Of a DNA stretch of 7,814 nt, positions 1 through 6,668 are shown piece by piece. A model generated the notes under the pieces. The model saw only the letters and a list, made by a program, of their open reading frames with translations, did not search any database and had not been told where the DNA came from. Position numbers and translations under genes: made by a program. The DNA is from JAILLW01 sp045629045 (lineage in GTDB: Bacteria > Bacillota > Clostridia > Lachnospirales > Lachnospiraceae), in NCBI GenBank assembly GCA_045629045.1, contig JAZQQM010000026.1, forward strand, positions 1 through 7,814, given 5' to 3'. The stretch's first letter is position 1. Every line of letters starts with the position of its first letter.

Positions 1-774
1 ATTAAGCAGGTTCCTGATACTAAGGGTGGCGTTAAGTTTAACCCCGACGGAACATTAGATAGAGGCGGAATGCTTGCTATCATGAATCCTGATGATAAGG
101 CAGGTCTTGAAGCAGCACTTCGTTTAAAGGATCAGTATGGTGCTGAGGTTACAGTTCTTACAATGGGTCTTCCTAAGGCAGCTGACGTATTACGTGAGGC
201 TATTGCTATGGGAGCTGATAAGGGCGTTCTCGTAACAGACAGAGTTCTTGGTGGAGCTGATACATGGGCTACATCAACAACTATTGCAGGTGCTATCCGT
301 AACTTGGAATATGATTTAATCATCACAGGTCGTCAGGCTATCGATGGTGATACAGCTCAGGTTGGTCCTCAGATCGCTGAGCACTTAGGCATTCCTGTAA
401 TTTCATATGCACAGGATATTAAGGTTGATGGAGATAAGGTTATTGTTCAGCGTCAGTATGATGACAGATATCACGTACTTGAAGCTAAGATGCCTTGTTT
501 GATTACTGCATTATCTGAGTTAAACGATCCTCGTTACATGACTCCCGGCGGAATCTTCGATGCATGTGCAGCTGAGATTACAACATGGGGAAGAGCAGAT
601 CTTAAGGACGTTGAAGATTGCAACTTAGGTTTAGCAGGTTCTCCTACCAAGATTGCTAAGGCTTCCGATAAGGTTCGTAAGGGTGCAGGCGAAAAGGTTG
701 CTCCTGATTCACCTGAAGAGGCAGTACAGTACATCGTTGGTAAGATGAAAGAAAAGCACTTAGGAGGACTATAA
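1..774 (+). CDS. etfB: Electron transfer flavoprotein, beta subunit (5'-partial)
   Basis: The reading frame is open from base 1 and begins with IKQVPDT, the conserved N-terminal start of EtfB. Family members usually carry about six residues before this (M-x-I-x-V-C type), so only the start codon and a few codons are missing; the ATG at 70 is internal. 257 residues are visible, close to full length for the family. The nucleotide-binding motif DGDTAQVGPQ is encoded at 343-372, within the run TGRQAIDGDT. EtfB pairs with EtfA in the cytoplasm. In butyrate-forming clostridia the pair bifurcates electrons from NADH to ferredoxin and, through butyryl-CoA dehydrogenase, to crotonyl-CoA. That role is inferred here, because the upstream genes (bcd and others) are outside the window. 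The stop codon lies one base before the etfA start, so the two are translationally linked. Codon use is strongly biased, as expected for a highly expressed gene. Confidence 0.96.
   Translation: MKQVPDTKGGVKFNPDGTLDRGGMLAIMNPDDKAGLEAALRLKDQYGAEVTVLTMGLPKAADVLREAIAMGADKGVLVTDRVLGGADTWATSTTIAGAIRNLEYDLIITGRQAIDGDTAQVGPQIAEHLGIPVISYAQDIKVDGDKVIVQRQYDDRYHVLEAKMPCLITALSELNDPRYMTPGGIFDACAAEITTWGRADLKDVEDCNLGLAGSPTKIAKASDKVRKGAGEKVAPDSPEEAVQYIVGKMKEKHLGGL
762..767 (+). promoter_or_regulatory. Ribosome binding site for etfA inside etfB
   Basis: A perfect AGGAGG lies within the last codons of etfB, eight bases before the etfA ATG at 776. It fixes the etfA start and suggests tightly coupled translation of the two subunits in equal amounts. 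Confidence 0.85.
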
Positions 775-775
775 G

Positions 776-1825
776 ATGAATTTAGAAGAATACAAGGGAG
801 TATATGTCTTTGCGCAGCAGGTTGACAATGAGATCTCAGGTATCGCATTCGAACTTCTCGGTAAAGCAAAGGAACTTGCAGCTCCATTAAACACACAGGT
901 TACAGCAGTATTAATCGGTTCAGGTGTTAAGTCTATGGCAGATCAGCTCGCTGAGTATGGCGCTGATAAGGTTATCGTAGTTGATGACCCTGAGCTTAAG
1001 GATTACAGAACAGAGCCTTATGCACACGCTTTGGCATCTGTTATTAACGAGTACAAGCCTGAAATCATGCTTGTTGGCGCAACAGCTATCGGCCGTGATT
1101 TAGGTCCTACAGTTTCTGCAAGAGTTGCTACAGGTCTTACAGCTGACTGTACAGTACTTGAAATCGGTGACTTCCCTCTTCAGCCTATTCCCGGCAAAGA
1201 AGATGAGCAGAAGCACAACCAGTTACTTATGACTCGTCCTGCATTCGGTGGTAACACAATCGCTACAATCGCTTGTCCTTTCAACCGTCCTCAGATGGCT
1301 ACAGTAAGACCCGGCGTTATGCAGAAGATTGATCCTATCAAGGGTGCTAAGGCAGAAGTAATCGAGTTCAATCCCGGATTTACTCCTAACAATAAGTACG
1401 TAACAATCAAGGAAGTTGTTAAGGCAGTTTCCGATGTTGAAGATATCATGGATGCTAAGATCTTAGTTTCAGGCGGACGTGGAGTTGGTTCTCCTGAGAA
1501 CTTCAAGCTTCTTGAAGATTTAGCTAAGGTTGTAGGCGGTACAGTTTCTTGTTCAAGAGCAGTTGTAGATTCAGGCTGGAAGCCTAAGGATCTTCAGGTT
1601 GGTCAGACAGGTAAGACTGTTCGTCCTCAGGTATACTTCGCTATTGGTATTTCAGGTGCTATCCAGCACGTAGCCGGTATGGAAGAGTCTGACGTTATTA
1701 TCGCTATCAACAAGGATGAGGATGCTCCTATCTTTGATGTAGCTGATTACGGTATCGTTGGTGACCTTAACAAGATTGTTCCTCAGTTAACAGAGTCTTT
1801 AAAGGCTGAGTTAGCTAAGAAGTAA
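776..1825 (+). CDS. etfA: Electron transfer flavoprotein, alpha subunit
   Basis: Complete 349-residue protein. The N-terminal ETF domain includes GATAIGRDLGP (residues 101-111). The C-terminal FAD-binding domain carries SGGRGVGSPENF (232-243), SRAVVDSGW (260-268), the GQTGKTVRPQ loop (276-285) and the family signature SGAIQHVAGM (293-302), followed by INKDEDAPIF and DYGIVGD (311-330). Together with EtfB it binds FAD and passes electrons to or from an acyl-CoA dehydrogenase. There is no N-terminal ferredoxin-like extension of the kind found in the LctC or CarE versions, which fits the butyryl-CoA dehydrogenase type better, though the actual partner is not visible. It starts one base after the etfB stop and is followed by an intrinsic terminator, so it is the last gene of its operon. 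Codon use matches etfB and differs from the more relaxed usage of the genes downstream. Confidence 0.97.
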   Translation: MNLEEYKGVYVFAQQVDNEISGIAFELLGKAKELAAPLNTQVTAVLIGSGVKSMADQLAEYGADKVIVVDDPELKDYRTEPYAHALASVINEYKPEIMLVGATAIGRDLGPTVSARVATGLTADCTVLEIGDFPLQPIPGKEDEQKHNQLLMTRPAFGGNTIATIACPFNRPQMATVRPGVMQKIDPIKGAKAEVIEFNPGFTPNNKYVTIKEVVKAVSDVEDIMDAKILVSGGRGVGSPENFKLLEDLAKVVGGTVSCSRAVVDSGWKPKDLQVGQTGKTVRPQVYFAIGISGAIQHVAGMEESDVIIAINKDEDAPIFDVADYGIVGDLNKIVPQLTESLKAELAKK

Positions 1826-1855
1826 TTAGTAATAATTATAGATATTGTTAATATG

Positions 1856-1886
1856 AAGAGCTGTTGCCTATGGCAGCAGCTCTTTT
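1856..1886 (+). terminator. Intrinsic terminator after etfA
   Basis: A 13-bp stem with one T-G wobble has left arm AAGAGCTGTTGCC (1856-1868) and right arm GGCAGCAGCTCTT (1872-1884). It closes on a three-base TAT loop and ends in a short T tract (1883-1886). It starts 30 bases after the etfA stop and ends the etf operon. The T tract is short, so some readthrough into the LytTR gene is possible. Confidence 0.88.
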
Positions 1887-1988
1887 ATGTTACAATAGTA
1901 TGAACAAGTGATATTTTTGACCTCTTACAAAGATATACTTACCTGTTACGTTAAATCGCTTTTCTTTTTATATGCTTTTGAATAGAAT

Positions 1989-2010
1989 GTGAATCAGATA
2001 ATAAATTCAC
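1989..2010. repeat. Short inverted repeat before the LytTR start
   Basis: GTGAAT (1989-1994) and ATTCAC (2005-2010) are perfect inverted arms separated by ten AT-rich bases that include GATAAT. It sits seven bases before the ribosome binding site. It could be an operator half-site pair or a weak 5'-UTR hairpin; six-base arms can also arise by chance. Confidence 0.35.
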
Positions 2011-2016
2011 TTAAAT

Positions 2017-2021
2017 AGGAG
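2017..2021 (+). promoter_or_regulatory. Ribosome binding site that selects a GTG start
   Basis: AGGAG lies five bases before the GTG at 2027. No in-frame ATG is available nearby, and the protein reads sensibly from this GTG (V/M-K-I-N-I-E-I-D). This is the best evidence for the non-ATG start of the LytTR gene. Confidence 0.75.
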
Positions 2022-2026
2022 TCAAC

Positions 2027-2479
2027 GTGAAGATTAACATTGAAATTGACGAAACCCTTGAGGAATGTGAAGTAGTCATTAAAACAAAGGAAGTAAATAA
2101 CGAAGTGGCCCTGATTCAAAGAGCTCTGTCGGGACTGTCTGTCGGAAAGGGCGAAATAGTATTCGAAAAGGATGATACGGAATACTATTTCGGAGTGGAT
2201 AAGATACTGTTCTTCGAGACTGATATGAACAAAGTGTATGCGCATACATCTTCGGATTATTATGAAGTCAAGAAGAAACTGTACGAACTTGAAGAAATTC
2301 TTCCCGCTTATTTCCTTCGTGTTTCAAAGTCAACAATCCTTAATACGAGAAAAGTATACGGATTAACTAAAAACATCACGGCCTCAAGTCGGGTTGATTT
2401 TGCGGGAACTACCAAAACGGTATATGTATCCCGTAACTTCTACAAGCCGCTTAAGGAAATGTTAAGTTCAAAAATTTGA
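2027..2479 (+). CDS. LytTR-domain DNA-binding transcriptional regulator
   Basis: A 150-residue protein with no receiver domain. Residues 1-50 form a short alpha/beta region without a recognisable sensor motif. Residues about 52-147 are a LytTR DNA-binding domain: the strand DKILFFET (58-65), the helix YELEEILP (86-93), the hallmark FLRVSKSTILN (96-106) and the C-terminal VSRNFYKPLKEML (134-146). LytTR proteins bind DNA as mostly beta-stranded domains and commonly control cell-envelope, virulence or competence functions. Stand-alone versions of this size are often paired with a small membrane protein; here the partner is the LiaF-like gene starting 37 bases downstream, so the two are probably one transcript. 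Autoregulation through sites in the upstream gap is plausible but not demonstrated by the sequence. The start is GTG with a good AGGAG site. Confidence 0.92.
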   Translation: MKINIEIDETLEECEVVIKTKEVNNEVALIQRALSGLSVGKGEIVFEKDDTEYYFGVDKILFFETDMNKVYAHTSSDYYEVKKKLYELEEILPAYFLRVSKSTILNTRKVYGLTKNITASSRVDFAGTTKTVYVSRNFYKPLKEMLSSKI

Positions 2480-2516
2480 TTGAGAAGATGATTCGTAAAA
2501 GAAAGGAAATAATAAA

Positions 2517-3242
2517 ATGAAAAAAGGAAATCGTATATGGGGAATATTTCTTTTGGTAATAGCAATTGCCATATTTTTGACAGCAACGGGAATACTTAAT
2601 GTCCCTGCTTTTATCGGGATATCAACCGGTAAAATTGTATGGACGGTTATTTTGGGAGTAATGTTTTTCGGAAGTCTTGCTACGCAGTCATATGAGGGAA
2701 TGATAATAGCAGCCGGTGTTCTTTTTAAGATGTATGAAGATTACCTTGGTATACATATCAGCATTCCGATTTTGATTCTTGTTATGATTCTTTTGATTGT
2801 AGCGCTAAATTATATCTTTCCGGAAAAGAGCGGACACCATGATCGCCCAAACGGTGGCATGGAAGTATATACAGAGAATGAAAATGCTGAGTATATATAT
2901 GTCAAGACCCGCTTTAATGGTATCACCAAGTATATTGAATCAAAGAGACTTAGAGAGGTTGAGGTAAATGCAGCTTATGGCGGATGCGAATTGTATATGA
3001 CAAAGGCAGACGCCCTAAACGGTGAAATAACGATGAATCTTAATGTGAAGGGAGCGGGAATGGATGTGTACATCCCACGAAATTGGAGAGTTGTTAATGA
3101 TGCTGATTTGATGATGAGCGGCTATGATGAGGACCCTATAGTGCTTGACGAAGGTGAGGCATCCCCTGTTACACTTCACTTAATAGGTAAGGTCAGACAA
3201 TCCGGAATGAGTGTTTCGAGAAATACTTATAATGAATATTGA
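2517..3242 (+). CDS. LiaF-like membrane protein (LiaI/LiaF-type TM domain plus C-terminal beta domain)
   Basis: A 241-residue integral membrane protein. Hydrophobic segments fall at about residues 8-25, 38-57, 60-73 and 82-101, matching the N-terminal membrane domain of LiaF-like proteins. A charged linker (103-120) leads to a beta-rich cytoplasmic or peripheral domain (about 125-235) with the patterns AAYGGCELYM (152-161) and GAGMDVYIPRNWRVV (179-193). The 'Y/V-I-P-x-x-W-x-V' element is typical of the C-terminal domain of LiaF and related cell-wall-antibiotic response proteins. In Bacillus, LiaF restrains the LiaRS envelope-stress system. Here no sensor kinase or response regulator is adjacent, only the LytTR protein, so a role in controlling that regulator from the membrane is an inference. 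AAGGA lies nine bases before the ATG. It is the second gene of the unit; a separate promoter follows before the next gene. Confidence 0.85.
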   Translation: MKKGNRIWGIFLLVIAIAIFLTATGILNVPAFIGISTGKIVWTVILGVMFFGSLATQSYEGMIIAAGVLFKMYEDYLGIHISIPILILVMILLIVALNYIFPEKSGHHDRPNGGMEVYTENENAEYIYVKTRFNGITKYIESKRLREVEVNAAYGGCELYMTKADALNGEITMNLNVKGAGMDVYIPRNWRVVNDADLMMSGYDEDPIVLDEGEASPVTLHLIGKVRQSGMSVSRNTYNEY

Positions 3243-3260
3243 TAAACAACAATATATCTT

Positions 3261-3295
3261 TAATTAATGGCAATATTTTGCCTTAACATTAATTA
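3261..3295. repeat. AT-rich dyad overlapping the surface-gene promoter
   Basis: Outer arms TAATTAATG (3261-3269) and CATTAATTA (3287-3295) enclose an inner hairpin, GGCAA (3269-3273) with TTGCC (3278-3282). No T tract follows on the plus strand, so this is not a convincing terminator for the LiaF-like gene. The right arm overlaps the -35 box of the next promoter, which fits an operator. Confidence 0.5.
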
Positions 3296-3311
3296 TTAAA
3301 TACGCTAAAAT
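3283..3311 (+). promoter_or_regulatory. Candidate sigma-A promoter of the surface-protein gene
   Basis: The -35 box TTAACA (3283-3288) and -10 box TAAAAT (3306-3311) are separated by exactly 17 bases. Transcription would start near 3318, giving a leader of roughly 48 bases before the ATG at 3366. This supports a transcription unit separate from the LytTR/LiaF-like pair. Confidence 0.6.
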
Positions 3312-3365
3312 ATATGAGACAGTTAGAACTATGGCTATGATTTATCTTTAAAATCAAGGAGTTTT

Positions 3366-5387
3366 ATGATACGCAAAAAGTCGATATCGACAATTGCATA
3401 TATAGTATGTCTTAGCGTTATTTTGATGTTGTTGCCTGTTACTGCATGGGCAAAGGATAATCCGACAGGCGGGTCCTTGAGTGAATTTCCATCTGCGGAT
3501 GACACGGCGTGTGGTGATGTAAATATGGGGGATAACTGCGGCAGAATAGATAAAGTTAATTCTAATGGACTTATTAAAAATAATTGCGGCAGTATTGGAA
3601 CATTTGCCGGAAACCTTGAAACAAATTGTTCGGGTGCCACCATTGACGAAGTGGCCAGTGGCGTGGTTAAGAAAAATTCCGGAACGATTAATAAAATAGA
3701 CAATCAGGGCCGTGTTGAGACTAATCTTGCGAATGGACATATCATCGAAAGCGGACGACCGGTAGAAAACAATTGGGGCACAATTGATAATCAATACAGT
3801 GACACAGTATCACATAACTACGGCTCTATAGGTACAGTTTCCCAGGGGGCTTCTGTAAGTGCTCATCACGACGGAACTATCGGAGAAAATAATGGTAGCG
3901 TAACTGTAACGGGAGAATATTATGGTGTTCCCAAAATCACTACCAATAAGGGGAATGTAACGGTTGAAAATGATCCAAATAATAAAGCTCATTTAACAAT
4001 TGAAAATAATGATGGTGAAATAACAGTTCGGGACGGAGGAAAATGTACCGTAATTAATAATAATTCCGGCGGAAGCATATATGTTGAAACAGGCGGCTCT
4101 TGTGAAATTGTAGGAACTAACTCCGGTACTACGTACGGCAACGTAATAATTAAATCAGAAGATGGAAAAACATATTATGAATTGATCCTTGAAAATGTGG
4201 AAAATCCTTCTGACATTAATCTGTTAAGTAATTATAAAATATATAATAATAAAATATATGTAGAGGTAAATCCAACTGATTATAGTACGAAATTTACGTG
4301 TTCGTTTGATCATTCAAAGTACTGTGTCCCGTGGAAGGGTGCGGACAGTAATCCGGTTGATGTTCCGATAAGAGCATTTGATGGTTATTGTACTATTGAT
4401 GCGAATGCCGGAACATTTACTATTCATTTTCATGAATACGATAGTTATACGCAGTTAGATGATGAACATAAAACTATCTATCCGGACTATCATAATTGCA
4501 AGTGTAATGGCTGCAAAGAGGAATTTGCCCTTGAATCCTGCAGCGGTGGAGAAGCAACTTGTGTTTCCAAAGCTACGTGTGAAAAATGTGGGGCTGAGTA
4601 TGGAAATACGAATCCCAATAATCATAAAAGTATTTCTGATTCTTGGGAAAACGATAGCACATATCATTGGAAAAAGTGCAGTGACTGCAATGCACAAGTT
4701 AATAAGACCGCGCATACGTATGGTGCGTGGATTACAGATACAGAGGCTAAGATTGGGGTAGCGGGAACGAAGCACAGAGTGTGTACTGCATGCAATTATC
4801 GAGAAGATGGTACAATCCCGGCATTGAAGAAAGAAGACGGCCCTACTAATCCCGATAATCCCTCAGGTGGCGGTAATTCTTCCGGTGAGAACACTGAGCC
4901 TGAGAACGGTAGCGGAGGTAACAGTCAACAAACAGTTAATCCTGCGAAGGGGAATCCTGCGGTAATTGATGTCAATACTAATGCAACTGTTGACAATTTC
5001 GGAAATAAAGCTAAGGCTGCCAATAATTCCGCAACAGATATAAAAAAGATTTCTTCGGAAGAACAAAACGCTGAAAGTAATAACGCTGAAAGTAATAACG
5101 CTGAAAACAATGACTCGACATCGAATAATGGTCTCGATGATGAAATTATAGAAATTACATATAATCCGGATGGTACTGAAGTAAGAAACCCTGTAAAAAC
5201 GGCTGAGCAAGTTCTTACAAAGAGCGATAATGACACAGTCAACACAAAAGACGGGGCCAAGACCTCAGAACAGATTGAAAATCCTAAGAAAAGCCATACA
5301 AAGGCCATAGCAGTGGCAGCTTCGGTAGTAGGCGTTACAGGCGCTGCTTCGGGGATATGGTTATTCCTAAAGAAAAGAAGATTATAG
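3366..5387 (+). CDS. Secreted, membrane-anchored surface protein with solenoid-like and CxxC repeats
   Basis: A 673-residue exported protein, not recognised as a named family overall. Residues 1-29 are a signal peptide (RKK, hydrophobic core, AWA before K30). Residues about 50-250 consist of irregular repeats of the form N-x-G-x-I/V-x-x-I/V, with units near 57, 73, 87, 104, 136, 151, 176, 194, 215 and 233, suggesting a right-handed beta-helix. Residues 310-375 are a less repetitive beta-rich region. Residues 376-486 carry four CxxC pairs (380-383, 405-408, 438-441, 473-476) plus HWKKC and KHRVCTAC elements, like the zinc-ribbon-like repeats common in clostridial surface proteins. Residues about 490-640 are an Asn/Gly/Ser/Glu-rich stalk. 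Residues 647-667 form a membrane segment followed by KKRRL. No LPxTG motif is present. Likely roles are adhesion or surface binding; the ligand is unknown. AAGGAG four bases before the ATG sets the start. The gene has its own promoter and terminator, so it is probably monocistronic. Confidence 0.85.
   Translation: MIRKKSISTIAYIVCLSVILMLLPVTAWAKDNPTGGSLSEFPSADDTACGDVNMGDNCGRIDKVNSNGLIKNNCGSIGTFAGNLETNCSGATIDEVASGVVKKNSGTINKIDNQGRVETNLANGHIIESGRPVENNWGTIDNQYSDTVSHNYGSIGTVSQGASVSAHHDGTIGENNGSVTVTGEYYGVPKITTNKGNVTVENDPNNKAHLTIENNDGEITVRDGGKCTVINNNSGGSIYVETGGSCEIVGTNSGTTYGNVIIKSEDGKTYYELILENVENPSDINLLSNYKIYNNKIYVEVNPTDYSTKFTCSFDHSKYCVPWKGADSNPVDVPIRAFDGYCTIDANAGTFTIHFHEYDSYTQLDDEHKTIYPDYHNCKCNGCKEEFALESCSGGEATCVSKATCEKCGAEYGNTNPNNHKSISDSWENDSTYHWKKCSDCNAQVNKTAHTYGAWITDTEAKIGVAGTKHRVCTACNYREDGTIPALKKEDGPTNPDNPSGGGNSSGENTEPENGSGGNSQQTVNPAKGNPAVIDVNTNATVDNFGNKAKAANNSATDIKKISSEEQNAESNNAESNNAENNDSTSNNGLDDEIIEITYNPDGTEVRNPVKTAEQVLTKSDNDTVNTKDGAKTSEQIENPKKSHTKAIAVAASVVGVTGAASGIWLFLKKRRL
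5067..5111 (+). repeat. 15-bp tandem repeat in the stalk of the surface protein
   Basis: Three in-frame copies of AACGCTGAAAGTAAT (5067-5081, 5082-5096, 5097-5111; the last is diverged) encode N-A-E-S-N-N-type units at residues 568-582. Copy number could change by slippage without breaking the frame, altering stalk length. Confidence 0.85.
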
Positions 5388-5395
5388 ATATTTAA

Positions 5396-5441
5396 AAGGC
5401 ATCTGCTCCTATGTTGTGTGTGAGACAGATGCCTTATTTTT
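5396..5441. terminator. Bidirectional intrinsic terminator between convergent genes
   Basis: A perfect 10-bp stem pairs AAGGCATCTG (5396-5405) with CAGATGCCTT (5426-5435); CTC/GAG pairs may extend it inward past a bulged A. On the plus strand it is followed by ATTTTT (5436-5441), ending the surface-protein transcript. On the minus strand the mirror side reads GCCTTTTAAA, a shorter U tract that can serve the lipoprotein gene ending at 5471. Confidence 0.88.
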
Positions 5442-5470
5442 GTACTTATTTTGAAGTTATATTTTTATAA

Positions 5471-6481
5471 TTACGGTACGAAACGGATATTGATTTCTAC
5501 AATATCACCGTCTTTAACTACGACTGATGTGTTCCAATACCAGTAATCGGTAGGGTCGCTCATGGCCTTTTTGAATTCGGCGGGAGTATATACGATTCCG
5601 TCGGGATGTTCCATAATATCCGAATTATCTGTGATTACACAATCAGTAGGGACGAAAAGGTTAATTGCGCCGCATTCTACGAAGGTAGGAAAATCATCCA
5701 TACCGGCTACCTGACAGTAAGGCTGGTCATCATAAACTCTGAAGCATACTCCGCCTTCTTCTTCACCGCCATTAATGAGAATGAGTGATCCGCTAAAGTC
5801 AACGGTTGCTACTTCCATATCGTTACCATCAACTACAACTGTATCCCCGGGCTGGAGAGCTTTGACAGCTTCGGCATCATACTTTTCAACTAAATACAGT
5901 GTACCTTTGATTCCGTATGAATCCTGGCAGTCTTCATACGAATCCATCCAAAGATTATATTCACCATCGGCAGGAGCTTTGGGATCCACATCAACGGGGA
6001 TGGGCTCTACGCGCTTGCTTTCGGCTGTGACTGCTGTCTGTTCGTTAAGCCAGGCTTCAATATCCTGAGGAACAACGTCTGACAGAAGAGCATATTCATT
6101 AGGACCGAAACCTTCGTCGACGAATAAGGAATCTCCTTTTAATTCATAGGGCGCGGGTTCTGATGACTCGGTGCTTATTGCTTTGTCATCGTAAGTTACG
6201 GGAACTGTATCCTGAACGCTCCATGCGCCTGTTCCGTCACCGTTTAAGAAAAGGTAACTGGTAAAAGTATAGTTAACGCCGTCCATTTCTTCCTCGTAGC
6301 TGTAAGAATATACACCGGCTTTGGGCATAATGCTTGGTGCTTCTGCAGTTTCCTGAGAATCCTGTGTTTCCAAAGTCTCTGCTTCAGGAACAGATTCATT
6401 AGCTTTAGTATTTCCTGAACAACCGATAAGTGCAAGTATCATGGCGGTTGTTAAAATAAGTGAAACGATTCGTTTTTTCAT
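5471..6481 (-). CDS. Lipoprotein of unknown function
   Basis: A 336-residue exported protein. The type II signal peptide runs MKKRIVSLIL through the lipobox LIGC (18-21), so C21 would be lipidated and the protein held on the outer face of the membrane. Residues 24-50 are a Glu/Thr/Ser-rich tether. Residues about 55-135 look like a small beta-barrel or lipocalin-like unit, with the turn NGDGTGAW (80-87) and a later LKGDSLFV (114-121). Residues about 170-336 form a second beta-rich domain with PGDTVVVDGNDMEVATVD (211-228) and five cysteines (185, 246, 256, 270, 281) that could form extracytoplasmic disulfides. I do not recognise a specific family, and no enzyme motif is visible. GAGGAG ten bases before the ATG supports the start. 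It is transcribed alone from its own promoter and ends at the shared bidirectional terminator. Substrate binding or envelope homeostasis is possible, but this is speculation. Confidence 0.85.
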   Translation of the reverse strand: MKKRIVSLILTTAMILALIGCSGNTKANESVPEAETLETQDSQETAEAPSIMPKAGVYSYSYEEEMDGVNYTFTSYLFLNGDGTGAWSVQDTVPVTYDDKAISTESSEPAPYELKGDSLFVDEGFGPNEYALLSDVVPQDIEAWLNEQTAVTAESKRVEPIPVDVDPKAPADGEYNLWMDSYEDCQDSYGIKGTLYLVEKYDAEAVKALQPGDTVVVDGNDMEVATVDFSGSLILINGGEEEGGVCFRVYDDQPYCQVAGMDDFPTFVECGAINLFVPTDCVITDNSDIMEHPDGIVYTPAEFKKAMSDPTDYWYWNTSVVVKDGDIVEINIRFVP

Positions 6482-6538
6482 AATTCCTAATCTCCTCTTT
6501 ATTATTGATTAATGAAGGTTTTCCATTAACTAGTGATG

Positions 6539-6569
6539 ATTATATCATATAGGTGCAACAGATATGCAA
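6539..6569 (-). promoter_or_regulatory. Promoter of the lipoprotein gene (extended -10)
   Basis: Reading the minus strand, TGATATAAT (6547-6539) is a consensus extended -10 element. TTGCAT (6569-6564) serves as a -35 at a longer than usual 19-base spacing, which an extended -10 can tolerate. Transcription would start about 50 bases before the ATG at 6481. Confidence 0.7.
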
Positions 6570-6571
6570 CA
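6554..6571. repeat. Direct repeat TGCAACA overlapping the lipoprotein -35 box
   Basis: TGCAACA occurs at 6554-6560 and again at 6565-6571, an 11-base period close to one turn of the helix. One copy covers the -35 box and the other lies in the spacer. The placement fits a regulator binding one face of the DNA. Confidence 0.5.
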
Positions 6572-6668
6572 AATTCCATATTAGGAATTATTATAACTGT
6601 TCTCAATTGTAATTCAAGAATCCATACCTAATCTTTGAATTGGGTAAAATATAGTAGTAAATATATGT

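Larger units (their letters stand above)
1887..2026 (+). other. Intergenic control region before the LytTR gene
   Basis: This AT-rich 140-base gap must hold the promoter of the LytTR unit if the etf terminator is efficient, but no clean sigma-A promoter is visible. The best partial signals are an extended -10, TGTTACAAT (1888-1896), directly after the terminator with no good -35, and a GATAAT (1997-2002) lying between two inverted arms. A TTGACC (1917-1922) is only 11 bases from TATACT (1934-1939), too close to be a normal pair. Confidence 0.3.
6480..6591. repeat. 12-bp inverted repeats bracketing the lipoprotein promoter
   Basis: ATAATTCCTAAT (6480-6491), between the lipoprotein start codon and its ribosome binding site, is the exact reverse complement of ATTAGGAATTAT (6580-6591), just upstream of the -35 box. 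The outer copy is also part of a local palindrome, AATTCC (6572-6577) with GGAATT (6584-6589). Confidence 0.6.

Noticed and set aside
1917..1939. TTGACC and TATACT as the promoter of the LytTR gene
   Set aside because: The boxes are only 11 bases apart, far below the usual 16-18, so they are unlikely to work as a pair.
1947..1955. TACGTTAAA as a LytTR binding half-site
   Set aside because: It resembles the general LytTR consensus, but no second copy is found at the expected 12-13 base spacing, and a single 9-mer match is weak.
3261..3295. Terminator for the LytTR/LiaF-like unit
   Set aside because: There is a hairpin but no T tract after it on the plus strand, and it overlaps the next promoter; an operator is the better reading.
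4455..4775. Long open frames on both strands inside the surface-protein gene
   Set aside because: They lack ribosome binding sites, overlap a well-supported gene with a signal peptide and domains, and encode no recognisable protein; they are by-products of its repetitive composition.
6611..6640. AATTCAAGA / TCTTTGAATT as the left terminal inverted repeat of the IS
   Set aside because: Both arms are on the same side of the transposase, so they form a local imperfect hairpin. The true terminal repeat needs the right end, which is outside the window.
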